A stretch of 64,000 bases of DNA, taken from assembly GCA_963965975.1 (NCBI GenBank), contig OZ014420.1, positions 3,498,001 through 3,562,000 on the forward strand, read 5' to 3'. The notes beneath the pieces are model-generated. The model saw only the letters and a program-made list of their open reading frames with translations. It searched no databases and was not told the origin of the DNA. The stretch comes from Xestospongia bergquistia. Lineage: Eukaryota; Porifera; Demospongiae; Haplosclerida; Petrosiidae. Both the position numbers and the translations under genes were made by a program. Below are positions 11,211 to 23,049 of this stretch, piece by piece. Each line of letters starts with the position of its first letter. The stretch's first letter is position 1.

Positions 11211-11600
11211 ATGGCATTCCAAACTGGACAAAATTATGTTGACAAAAACACCATTACCTAGACAACATCGCCATGCTCAAACAGTGCTTCATTCATGTCA
11301 GTTAACTAGTACTATTGTTCACTGTCTGATCAATATACAACATCTATATGATCAACTTGAACACAGTGCTATCGTCATTGTGTGATCATGGTGGATCCAC
11401 AGACAAGATCATCATGCTCAACAATACTATCATTCATCGTTGTCAGCAGCAGACAAAATCGTCATGCTCAAACAAAATCGTAATGGTCAAACGCTCCGCC
11501 CAACGGAACTGACGTTACCTGTCGTCATATGTTTTGTTAATAAGATTAATTATTATTAATTATTATATTGCTAGCAATCTATTTAATGCGTATTAACACA
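11211..11600 (+). repeat. Left terminal inverted repeat of the HECT/integrase unit
   Basis: Begins ATGGCATTCCAAACTGGA and pairs with 26155-25766 with few mismatches and one-base indels. It contains five copies of a 15-16-base motif, consensus near ATCGTCATGCTCAA, at 11266, 11341, 11406, 11456 and 11475. Such subterminal repeats are what transposase-binding sites often look like. Confidence 0.85.
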
Positions 11601-12145
11601 TTGTTGTAATACTTCAGTTAATAGAGAATCTTGTTTAGATGATAACTTTGATAGTGCCTAAGGGAGTAGCATACTTTCTTTTCAAGTGAATTTACAATTG
11701 TTATGCCAACATGTAATCATGAGGTTTACTACTTTGATGAGGACGAAGGCCTAAGTTCTGATCATGAGATCTTGAGTCAGAAACAAATTTAGAAGTCATT
11801 TCTATTGTGCAATGTATAGCCAATAAAGACTACTAAAGGGTCATAAATAAATCTGAAAGGGGAAGGAAGAATTTGCTTTGGGAAATTTGGTGTGAAGATA
11901 ATGAAAGAAGATTGGAATAATGATCAGATATCATTGGACTAGAATGCTCAGATGATATGATAAAGCCAGTGATTAGTGTTATTAGGAGATAACTCTATAA
12001 GTCTAAGATGTTTTTGTCTTTGTGGATGGATTTCTCAAAAATGGTTTCCATTTAAAACAAATTTAGGCAGATACCATCTTTCATGACAATCATCTCTTGT
12101 GTACACAGAGCCCACCCAACTGTTTTACTGAATAAGAACATACAG

Positions 12146-12262
12146 AAGCTGAAAGCGGACATCTAATTCTATTTTGTAATTCTATTTTGAAATTTTCCAA
12201 AAATATTCCAATTCCAATTCTATTTCTTATCCTTTGATAGAATATTTAACAATTCAAATTGA
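12146..12262 (+). repeat. Left end of nested inverted-repeat block
   Basis: Matches the reverse complement of about 16993-17150, starting at 'gaagctgaa' and including 'attccaattccaat'-like and 'gaatatttaacaa'-like stretches. Identity is moderate, perhaps 75-80% by eye. The pair encloses the FN3/transmembrane receptor remnants. Confidence 0.6.
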
Positions 12263-12544
12263 GCTCAATGAAGTGAAGTGAGCACAGTGAGTACACATGA
12301 AAACAAATCTATTATTGATAATATATAAAGCAGTACTAAAGATTATTATAAACTATTTACTTTACACAGATATAATTTGTTTCTATCTCTGTCAACTCAG
12401 TTGATCACTTCAATAACTGCATAGCATGAAATTACCAGACACAGTTATAATTATCAATTATGTGAACTAGTGTAAAAAGTAAATTTAAACACATTATTCA
12501 TTTATTTTAACATATTATATTATAACGTGTGATAATCCTTTAAT

Positions 12545-12886
12545 CTAATACTGCGCATATTCATAATCTGATATATCACTGGTGACACCTCTTATCAATT
12601 GCAAGAACACTTTTTTTGTACTATATGGTGGACTGGTCTGCAGTTGAGGATCTGGTATACCTTTTTTCTGAAAAATGATTAAGATCAAATGATAATCTAC
12701 TCTAAATAATTACCAAACCTTTCTGTTAATATACAGAGCCATTTCTGATATCAATATTATTATAACAGTAGTTAGTAAAAACAGAATGATAAGTATACAA
12801 CCAAGAGTTCTTATAACTGTCAATAAAATAATAGTATAGTCCTCTGCTAATGGTTGAGTTGGAATTGAATTTCCAGCTTCGAGCTT
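12545..12886 (-). pseudogene. Transmembrane and cytoplasmic-tail exons of a receptor-like gene
   Basis: Two exons read cleanly on the minus strand. Exon 12886-12719, preceded by TTTTTACAG and followed by GTTTGG, encodes a polar stretch then a strong membrane segment (IRTLGCILIILFLLTTVIII) and a basic stop-transfer (INRK). Exon 12667-12545, preceded by TTTTTCAG, encodes a tail of about 40 residues ending SDISDYEYAQY and a stop. The tyrosine-rich tail suggests phosphorylation signalling at the plasma membrane. The ectodomain that belongs to these exons is not evident; the FN3 exons at 16.5-16.9 kb are a possibility, but a separate tail with its own stop lies between. Confidence 0.6.
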
Positions 12887-14219
12887 CTGTAAAAACTCAC
12901 TCTTAACAGTTGTTTATGAGGAAGATTACCTGTACCTACTACTAATGGTTGGATCAGCACAACTAATAAAGGTTGCAGTATATGAAACAAGATCTGTAAC
13001 TGTTTAGAAAGTTGTTGTGATGGTTATTGTCAAATTAGAACAAGAAGAAATGGTCAGTCAAAGGAAATGGAAAAGGAGATGAGGTCCTTACATTTGATGT
13101 CATCAAAAGAGGTAAAGAGACAGAAGGGGTAACAAAATGTGAGGAGAAAGATAATGATGGTGACAAGATAGCAAAAATCAAGAGATATTAAGGTACTGGA
13201 GAGGATGACAGATAATTGTTCTAAAAAAACAGTCAGATAACAATAACGATAAATTATTGATAACTACTGGTTGATTATATTAATCTGCATCATTACGGGT
13301 CAATTCATGGTTCTCTGATCGTTTGAAATTTTTAATACAGGACTACTACTGATGAATGACAGGAGAAAGAAGATTTGGTCTAGATTATATATACACATGT
13401 TAATACAATAGTTTTTCTTTTTTGTAACATATACAATATGCTAAAGATAATGAATTGTCATTTTGATTTCAAACAATATTTTTTGCAGACAGAGAGACAG
13501 ACCAATTGCTTAACCCTGCTATGTTCTCCTTGCAATGTGGGACAATAATTTTATAATTGTAGATTTTATTGATTGTAGCTACTGTTTGTTTAAGAAATGT
13601 ATATTATACAAGAGATAAAGAGCTCATGTTGACTGTGTCTAGCTAGTAATGTGATACCTAATTCTTTATCACTAGAACAGTAGGAGCCAATATATTAATA
13701 TATATAAGTTTCATAGTAAAATTGTTAGACTTTGGCTAACAGCAACTACAACTAATATGAATTAATATATTGGTACTAATTCTATACAGACATAATTGAA
13801 AAAGGTTTGCTTACTGAGTAAGATGCCAAAATGAGGAATATGTAATTGTTACAGAATTGACAAAGGCTTAGTACTTGCATAAACACTATAAAAGAATAAA
13901 TGATTTTAAGCACTTTTAAACCACTTTAAAGTACTTTCATATGTGTGTCTAAACTTGAAGTGTGTCAGTGTCTATGATTCAGTTGTCAAATATAGAATTA
14001 TATATTGTAGATATAACAATGTAATCAGCTGGGAATACTTTGTTAAGAAGAGGTGTTCATTAACTGTTAAACACTTTGAATAACCTATGTTCATTACATG
14101 TAACAAACATTTATAACATACTTCACAGTTGAGTAGTAAATTAAATATAAATATGTCACTGATACATTTTGCATAGAAAATGCTTAAGTTATTTCTAAAG
14201 TATATATCTGATTACAAGT

Positions 14220-15415
14220 ATATATACATTAATGATATCAGTTGATAGTTGGCGTATACTATATCTTGATAGCCAACCGCTCAGTTGAAATAAATAATCA
14301 AAACATACATCAAATAAATGGACAACGTATATACTGTTTTATATGATGGTTAAGCCATAATTTCTGAACCTTAACACCAACGTATAGGCATAAAAATCAC
14401 TATCCCTTACCATATCAATTTTTGTAAGGATTATAATTATTTGTTGGAGTAACTGTCAGTTTACTAATCCACCCCCCTCTCTCTACAAAACTAACAATTA
14501 TGTTTTTTTAATGAAAACATATACAGTTACTACTCAGATCATATCATATTAACATAATATAATGAGTAACTAATGAGTCATATATTATTACAATGAGTTA
14601 AAACAGACTTTTTATATCACTTAAAAAGATACCATATATCATTGATGATTAAAAGATGTTGACTAATAGCAAAAATGGTTTTATACTAACATAATTACCT
14701 GATTACTAAGATAAAGAAATAATAATATCATAAATAAATAATTAATTGTATTGTGAAACCCAGACCTGACAAAATGTGAAATGTCCAGTCAGCACATCCT
14801 AATTATAAAATCCAAAATCAATATGTAAATCCTTAAATAATTTTTTTAAGCAAGAAATTATTTTGATCACTTTTAATTTCTGCCTCAACACAAGTGTGTG
14901 GCCAGTTAATTACTTTCTTTTATTTTGCATTTAGAATAAGTGGCTTGTTGTTAATTTGACTGTGTAGCTTAATTCTTTTCAAGAATAAACTCATACACTT
15001 TGAGTATACGTAATTAGAATTAATGGATACTGAATGATATTAGACATATACCATAGCTTATTAGCTAAATGTTCAGTTCAAATAAAACAATCAAGACATA
15101 CATACAAGTTATAAGACAATATATACATCATTTATATTATAAGAACTCATAATCCATAAACAATTCTAATACCAAATTAATAGAAATTTTAAGCATAATG
15201 GTTATTATATTTAACAATATTAATTTTGTGACAGATTACTTGATGCAGTAACTGCAACAAGAATATACAATATAAATTTACTAATGAATTATTACATTTT
15301 AGTTAAAAACAAAAACTTTTATATACCTTAAAGTGATGTCATACATCATTGATGATTAAATGATGTTGACTAATAAAATGATTTGATACTAACATAAATT
15401 AACAGCAATAATAAT
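14220..15415. repeat. Diverged direct duplication inside the nested block
   Basis: Segments 14220-14710 and 15020-15415 share ordered landmarks. 'cagttgaaataaataatcaaaacatac' at 14282 matches a diverged copy at 15072; 'catcattgatgattaaa' occurs near 14638 and 15346. Offsets of 790 and about 708 bases show internal indels. These look like duplicated intron or spacer sequence. No coding signal. Confidence 0.6.
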
Positions 15416-15527
15416 AAAGATGATGACAATGATGATGATGACAATAATGAACAGAGATACAATAATAATAAATAACAATAAATGATACCACATGATGAGC
15501 GCTTCCTGTGAAGTAATTTATTAAATA

Positions 15528-16960
15528 TTATGTAATACTGGCAGCATCCTGTTGACCTACTGTTGGTGTAGGATAATCACTTTGAGTAAACTCAATTGGA
15601 GTATATTGTGTTGTTGTCTAACAAAGGAGATATACTTATTATAGTACTGGGAATTATATATGATTAAACATTGTTTAAATTATATAATATTACTATATAA
15701 TAACACTATATCAATAAGTAGAGTGGAAAGATCATTAACTAATTACAAGAATTGATAATATTTATGTACTATTACATGAATATGTAGGTTGTATATTTAC
15801 TATCCATATGTACATGTACATGTAATAGTACATGTACATATAGATAGTACATTTAAAACATTACTTTCTTTTTTGCTGATCTTATTTCACTCATTTCAGC
15901 ATACAAATAAGTACTTGTATCATCTTTAGTTTCATTCTGATAAAGTCAATATCATTAAAAATATCATATTATAATCTAACCTTGATTTGATCTGATGAAT
16001 GTGGAGAAAATAATGTCTTGTTACCAAATAAAAGGGTACCATTATTATCTGAGTCATCACTAATTGGAAGAGAAGGTAAAGGAGACTAGAGAAAATTGAG
16101 AGATTCAAATGTCAGAGTGACAACTGGGAAGTTCTTACTTTGGGACTTCGTATTGAGCCCTTCTCCTTCCTTTTACTATTGGTCTAAAATGGGTGGAGTA
16201 ATGGGTGTGTGCTCTCATTACACACATACTCAATATCTTTTTATATTAACAGGTACCTCTCTATAACCAGGCATGTCAACAACAGTCTTCAACTGAGAAG
16301 GGGATGTAGCAGGAGGAGGTACAGGGAGTGTAAAGGAATGACATTGACAGCTGAAGTTGTGTCCTGGGAAAGGATTTGAAGTAATATAATAAATTAACAT
16401 ACACTGAAAATGAGTGATAATATTCCAGTTATTTTAGAAACAATTATTTCATCAGTGATATCAGGTGCTGTATTGAAAACAAGGAAATAGAGTAATTGTA
16501 ACATATAACATTACCTGATAAGGCTGATATTATTGTGAAGTTTACTTCAGCAATAGCTAGTTCACTATAACCACATTGTGTACCAGAAGATACACTCCAT
16601 TGTAACTGACTACATTCAATATATCATATATTATCTTTATGTAGAGTTATTAGTTACTGTAGTGAACATTACTGATATATTATCAGAGTTAACTACTGTT
16701 ATATTGTACTGGAACTGAATGTAGTCCATTAATGGAGTAGACCATCTTAATATCATTGCAGTGTCCAGTAACTGATGAGTTAGCAAGTGAGGAGGACCTA
16801 CAGTAGATGTAACTACATTAATATAAAGGAGATATATTATAGTACTTACTTACCAATGATATCACTTGTGCAGGTAATGATATAACAGTATATCTGTAGT
16901 GGAGAACAGTTTCCTAATTCACACAGTCCACATTGACATCTTTTAGAATGGAGCGAAGCA
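15528..16960 (-). pseudogene. FN3-domain receptor gene remnant
   Basis: Minus-strand exons with good splice sites. One ends at 16854 (CGLCELGNCSPLQIYCYIIT, donor GTAAGT). One starts at 16812 with VTSTVGPPHLLTHQLL and ILRWSTP, typical of a fibronectin type III domain, then breaks frame near 16640 before QLQWSVSSGTQCGYSE. Short tail exons follow: TSPSQLKTVVDMPGYREV, SPLPSLPISDDSDNNGTL, STYLYAEMSEIRSAKKKV, and a last exon ending QQDAASIT with TAA at 15528-15530. Tyrosine motifs (YAEM, YTPI, YPTP) suggest a signalling tail. The membrane exon expected near 16.45 kb looks truncated. The 5' end is cut near 16960, beside a nested inverted repeat. Confidence 0.6.
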
Positions 16961-16992
16961 ACTTGTTTCCAGATAGGATCGGGGGATAAGAT

Positions 16993-17150
16993 TTTAGTTG
17001 TCAAATATTTCATCGAAAGATAGAAAATAGTATTGGAATTGAATTTTTTTGGGAAAACTAGTGCAAAGTAGATTTGGATATTTTCGGGAAAACTTCAAAG
17101 CAGAATATGAAATTACAAAGTAAAAATGGGTAGCCGTCCTTCAGCTTCCG
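16993..17150 (-). repeat. Right end of nested inverted-repeat block
   Basis: Diverged reverse-complement partner of 12146-12262. It immediately follows the break in the FN3 receptor exons at about 16960. Confidence 0.6.
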
Positions 17151-17667
17151 TAACAACTATCTAGAAACATTACTTGAACTTTATTTATTATATATCATTT
17201 TAGGTGTTGCCCCAAACATCAATTAATTGGGTCTTCCCTCTATCAATGTCATCCAATGCAAGAAGAAATCCAATTCAACACAATCTGAAGATTTAAATAA
17301 CTGACTTGGAATATTATTGAGTACTGTTACTAGTTATGTTAAAATAATTGAGGATTGGACTGTTTTTTGTCCGTGACAAGTAGACTGATACTTTGATTTT
17401 CTCCGTTTTGAGATCTGTTGGACAACCCAGGGTGTGCAAACTTTCGTATAACTGTCATTATAAGGTATGCATCATAAACTTTTTTGGAATTATGTTAAAA
17501 TGTGACTAGCTTCTACACCTGTATACCTAATTATTTCCAAAGTGCATCAAATTTTGTCTCAGTACCTTATCCATCACAACTAAATACAAACAATTGAAGT
17601 TATAATATATATTCTTTCTTTGTGCACGTAGACTCTCAATTAACTCGTAGGTAACTGCTTATTCAGC

Positions 17668-20600
17668 ATGGCAAATGGGGAATGGAATAGAAGAAGACTG
17701 TAAGTTCCTTTTAAATAATAGTATTGTTCTGATTTGGCTCACTAACTTTTGTGCCATTTCATTTGTCCACTACTGATGTGAGTGTTAGTGTTTTGTAAAA
17801 GTGAAAAAATACTGTCCAATAGCAAAGTGTTTGTGTTTGATGAACAAGCTTTGTCATTTCAAGGAAGTAGATAAAAGAGTAGTAGAGATGTGAAAGAAAC
17901 CATGTGATATCAGTGAAACAACCACAACGTTTACATAATATTAAAGTAACAAAATTTTTAATGGCAGTTTCTATAGTTCCCCCGTGAAGTCAACGCTTCA
18001 TTGTGAATTACACTAATTTCTACACTTTAAGCATTATACAAAGTACACCTTCCTGCTGGCCCAATACCAATACTATTTTGAAATAAATATTTATTCCCTT
18101 TTCATGCTTGCAGGAACAATGATGAGTCTGATGTTGACTCAGAGATGAGGCGTGCTTTCCCAAACATTTATAATCAGCCTGAAGCTTCTAGAACTCATCG
18201 GACATCTGATGTTGATTCTGTAGTGCAATGGCTGCAACGTGATGCATCAACAATAGTTTACCCTCTTTCACAAGCAGCAAGCTCTCATTCAAGTCGAGAC
18301 CTGTCACAGCATCCAAGTGTGTCGAGGGACCATCAGAGAAGTGGACATAATAATAGAATCTCACCATACACATTACCATTCGGTTTTAGCCCTCACCGAA
18401 ATTATAATTGTACGATAAGGCAACCAACTAGCTCTAAGCCCAAACCAGGAAGAAAGTTTAATAGATCTGTTGTGATCGTGGACAGTAGTGATAAAAATAT
18501 ACCCGAGGACCTAGACAACACTACCTACATTCCAAAGGACTGGTTGTTAACTTTATTGATTTTTGGACTGGCTGGACAGAAGATGAAATGATCAATGCCA
18601 TTGAGGAAGCACTTGTCAATATAATTGATCTTACTCAGCCATTTCCAAGGTAAAGACATTACATCTTAATATATGGTAGTACACCTTACTATTGAGCAAC
18701 AAGTATGACCTAATACACAGATTTCTTCTAATACACAAAAAATATTTGAGGTGGCCTTTCTGTCCCATATGGCAGTCTGTATTTATGTAGTGTTGTTTCA
18801 GGCAAAAGTAGACACTGCTGTACTATACTAAAATAGTCTGTAGTGCATACAGCATAACTAAACTACTTAGCTCTAGATTCTGAACCCTAAACCTAAACCT
18901 ACATGTTCAAAACCACCACAGCCATGCTCAATGCTCATTCCTTGACTACTTGTATTTTGGCTTAAACTGTACTTTGTACACACTAGGCCTGGTTAATTTT
19001 TATACTTGAAAATAAACAAATAAACAGACTTGTAGTGTCAACAGTTTTAATAGAGTTAAGTGCTATGCCTGGTGTACCTGTCATCAGAGCTAATATTATA
19101 AAAAATACCTTAATGGGTTACTATTATTAAAGCTATTTCATCTAAAATTTCCGAATTGTAGATTTGAGTTTTTGCAAGCAACATCTGGTAAATTAGAAAA
19201 GCCAAATGTACCTCCAGCACATAAGTGGACAGGTGATAAACTGCAAAGACTTGCAGGACAAGGTGATATCTACATCAGACCAACATACTCATTTACTACG
19301 TCTAGGGTGTTTTTTATATCTTTATATTTATTGCTTAAGGATATACTACTATTGTAAACTTTTAAATCATCTTTTGAACTGTGTCTTAATCAATTGTTAT
19401 GTATGTCTGTTTGATTTTGGCCATTCCTCAAGCTGTACCATACGTACAAAAGTTACAAGTTAATGTAGTTTTTGCTAATGACTCCTCTTTTGTATCTAGA
19501 ATACAGAAGATACTGAGAGAGAGCATGGAAATTGCAGTACCTACGCTTCTATTGCAACTAGTAAAGATTAGGTGAAACATGATTTATAGTTCAAATAGTT
19601 GTTTTCTGTACTAATATTGCGTGATTAGTCAACTGTCAAGTGGATGAATGATAATAATATTCAACCTTTTTTTTTAAGTTTGTTATAACATATAGAGCTT
19701 TAATTCTGATTTTTGTTTTAGGCAAAGAATTTTATGCTCCTTCAGGAATTGTTCCCTCTTGTTGACCAGTCTATACTCTCAGATATAATAAAGGAATGTG
19801 GTAGCAATAATGAGGCAGTGGAAAAGGTGCTAAGCATGAAGTGTTTGCTCGATTCCAATCGTGCAAGTGTTAGCTCAGGTGCTGGCCCCTCTGGAACATC
19901 TAAAATTGATGGTGTCCTATTTTGTGAAGCTGATCTAATTTTTCCTCAGAGTTATTCAAAGGAAAAACTGCTATGTGAGTATTCTTCCTGTTTAATGAAC
20001 CCTTTAAGGTCAATTGACCTTTTTTGTAAATAGAGATAGCTTGATGCGAACTGCACTAACCTTTTATAAGAACTGTAAACTTCATCCTGAACAGCTTCAG
20101 TGTGAATTGATTATTGAGTTTGAAAATGAGGAGGGAATAGATGCCGGAGCATTACAGTTTGAATTTTTGAGAATATCTTTAGAGAAATTAATGATGCAAT
20201 GTTTGAGGGAGAGGAGAAATGCCGTATCCCAAAAAAGGATGCTAACATGGAGCAAAACTTTGAACTTGTTGGAATGATGATTGGTCACTCAATTTTGCAA
20301 GCTGGACCTGGGTTTTCTTGTCTTTGTCCTCCAGCATTCAACTATCTTCTTTATGGGGACAAAGAGCGTGCATTGGAGTGCCTTCCATCATTGGAAGACA
20401 TTCCACAAAATGCAGCAACTGTCGGCACTATAGATTTAATCTCAGAGTAAAAATGTAGTGTGTGTCATTTTAACAAGTTTGTTAGGATTTATTGAGTGGG
20501 ATCTGTGAGGTCCATTATTTATATATAACATCTTATTACTTTATATAGTTGAGTGTGGTTAAGACAGATGAAGAGATTGACTCAATTCTCTCTGTTCCAG

Positions 20601-22855
20601 AAAATATGACAATAATCAATTCATCGAAATGGTCTCCATTACAGCCTATAAACATTATGACTAAGTCAACGTTGCTTCAGCAGTTAATATATGAAGAAGT
20701 CATAGACAAGAGACACTGTCAGCTCAATGGCATTAAACGAGGATTGGAATATTTTGGACTTGTCAGTCTCTGTAAACGTTACCCGGAAAAACTTTGTGCA
20801 ATTCTTGTGCATCAGGAGAAGCCATTAGAAGCATCTACTTTTGTCAATTTGTTCAGTATTACTTGGTCATGTTTAGAAGCCAATGAGGAACAGATAATTC
20901 AATGGTTTTTTGAATACTTTAAAGAAAGAGGTAATGTAGCAATATTTATGCATGATTTTAAAATGATCTGGAATAGAAAGCATATTTCATTTAAATTTGC
21001 TTAGTTTGCCTTGCATATTGATTTTTTAACCATAGCTTTGTTATACTGCTTGGTACAGAGTTAATGTTGATATCATTGATTATTGTAATAGTATTCAGGA
21101 CAACTCTGCATATTAATTAATGTGTATAATCTTCTGAGAATCACTTCCTCTGCAAAATCAAATAGAGTAGTAGTCACAAAGTATTTTATGATGTGACATT
21201 TTGCAAAGTGAAAAATTGGTAACTATTAGAGTATGACTTCCACATTAATTATGCCTTAAATAATTGCTAATGACTTTCACAATTCCTTATCAGTAATGTT
21301 TTATGAAACAAACAATGATTTGAGGATTGGAATAGAATTTCTTAGTAAATAGGGGCCTATGTGTCATGTTTGCAACAAAAGCTTTTGCATACCAATAAAT
21401 TATTTTGTGACACAAACCAGTTAGCTCCAAAAGAGTGCTTTGTCAACTATATCTCAAAGTTTTAAAGTTTTCTAGTTTACAGAAACACAATCAAGTCTTA
21501 AATATCCCAACAAACATATTTTATGTATGTAAAAATATTTTAAACTTGGATAGTAAAGTTAATATAAGTCACTATTTTAACTATTTGGAAAACTTCATGT
21601 GGAAAACATGATCGTTTCTATTGAGCCAAAGTACCAAACCCAATGATTGTTATCAGTAACCATTATTTTCTTTTAATAACTGTTGCTTTTGAAAATCAAA
21701 ATTGTATATTAGCTGAAAATAGCTAAGCTAGAAGTTTGAACTTGCTATTGCTCTTAGAAAGTTGGCTTCTGTTTTCTGTTGATTTTTAGGGTATGGCATA
21801 TACAATAAGTTACTATACAAGTATTGAACCATGCATTGCCTCACATGTTGATCCAAGTAGACTCACTAGTTTGGCTTAGATTGCAACTGGGATGTATGTA
21901 ACCTATTATTACTTTGGAATATGTGTCATGACAAGGCCTTGATTTAAATTATAAGGTAATTCCATACATTAATCTTGTAAACCCTAAAGCATTGATTGAT
22001 ATACACTAAAAGTATTGTATTGTTTAATTGTAGTAAATTCAGTGTTTAAAGTTACATGGCATCAGGGGGGTAGGAATGAAGTTTAAGTTGGGGGGGGGGG
22101 GGGTGACCTTACTGTTATTTTATTAAACATCAAAAATGACCAAACAAATTAATTCTTCTGTCATTAAAAGAAACAAACTCTTTAGCTATTTCTAATAAGT
22201 TTATGTTATAAGTACGGTCCTTATGTGTATGTAACAACATGACATGGTTTAGTCGTTCTTGGGTCATATTACTTTGTGGGTAATGGCAATTAATTTTACA
22301 GAAGGTAACATGACCACACAATAATGTGGTGATTGATTGTTAATGTACACAAATTAACAAAATAACCACTTCAGTCAAGACGTTATTATGTACATAGTCT
22401 TGAGTGCAAATTGGGGGGTGGGAGGGCTTCAGCCCATCCTGCCCCCCCCTCCTTCCTACCCCTATGCATGCCATACCACCCAAAATTTTGGTGTAATAAT
22501 GTAATTGGACACAGCACAGAATGCAGTGCATATACTTTAGATTACTAAGTAGGAGAAACAGTGCAAGGACCTAATATTTGTATGATGCATATATTCTTAT
22601 CTTGCAGATTATGATGAGCAACCACCAACTCTAAATGACATACTTCAGTTTATCACTGGATTACGAGAAATACCACCTCTTGGCTTTCCAAAAGGTTTTG
22701 CTATATATTTCATTGACAATCCTGATAAAGTGTTACTAGAAGTCAATGCATGCTTTTATACATTGCATTTGCCATTGCATTTCAAGTCAAAAGAACTCTG
22801 TGCCAGATTTAATCAAGCAGTCTTATACTCACTTAACTACTTTGGGCAAGTGTAG
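17668..22855 (+). CDS. CUE + HECT-type E3 ubiquitin ligase-like gene, spliced
   Basis: Proposed exons: 17668-17699, 18114-18649, 19162-19306, 19500-19560 (uncertain), 19722-19974, 20036-20446, 20554-20930, 22608-22855. The first two join in frame (MANGEWNRRR then LNNDESDVDSEM). A CUE-like segment (LQELFPLVDQSILSDIIKEC) lies in exon 5. Exons 6-8 form the HECT lobe: FENEEGIDAGALQFEF, FNYLLYGDKERALECLPSL, then FITGLREIPPLGF and VNACFYTLHLP, whose Cys (codon 22751-22753) sits where the catalytic thioester Cys of HECT ligases lies. The protein ends FGQV. Known family role: transfer of ubiquitin from E2 to substrate. Frameshifts near 18537 and 20173, and an unsettled exon 4, suggest decay or assembly error. 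Its location inside terminal repeats beside an integrase suggests an element-borne gene. Confidence 0.8.
21005..22607. other. Long last intron of the HECT gene
   Basis: A 1.68-kb intron (20931-22607) with no recognised gene. It contains a G run at about 22090-22102 and a C/G-rich patch at 22410-22450 that may be remnants of small elements. The short open frames here look fortuitous. Confidence 0.5.
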
Positions 22856-23049
22856 AAAATTAAACACCTAGTCATCCAATTTAATCATTTATAATTATAC
22901 ATACCATAATTTACCACTTGTTAAAATCATTCAACTTGATGTTCATGAATGAATTTACTCAAAACCAATCATACCATATACCATTGTCTTATACAATGTT
23001 ATCAATAATGTGGTCAATTAGATTTATGTTATAAATTTATTATTTTGGA
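22856..23049. other. Intergenic gap between convergent HECT and integrase genes
   Basis: Only 194 bases separate the two stop codons. It is AT-rich and must hold both 3' ends. Confidence 0.6.

Noticed and set aside
14220..15415. CRISPR-like or satellite array
   Set aside because: Only two diverged copies with unequal spacing; a simple segment duplication.
22075..22450. G-rich and C-rich patches as regulatory quadruplex elements
   Set aside because: They lie in an intron, are short homopolymer runs, and similar runs mark ends of hAT-like elements here; there is no evidence of regulation.
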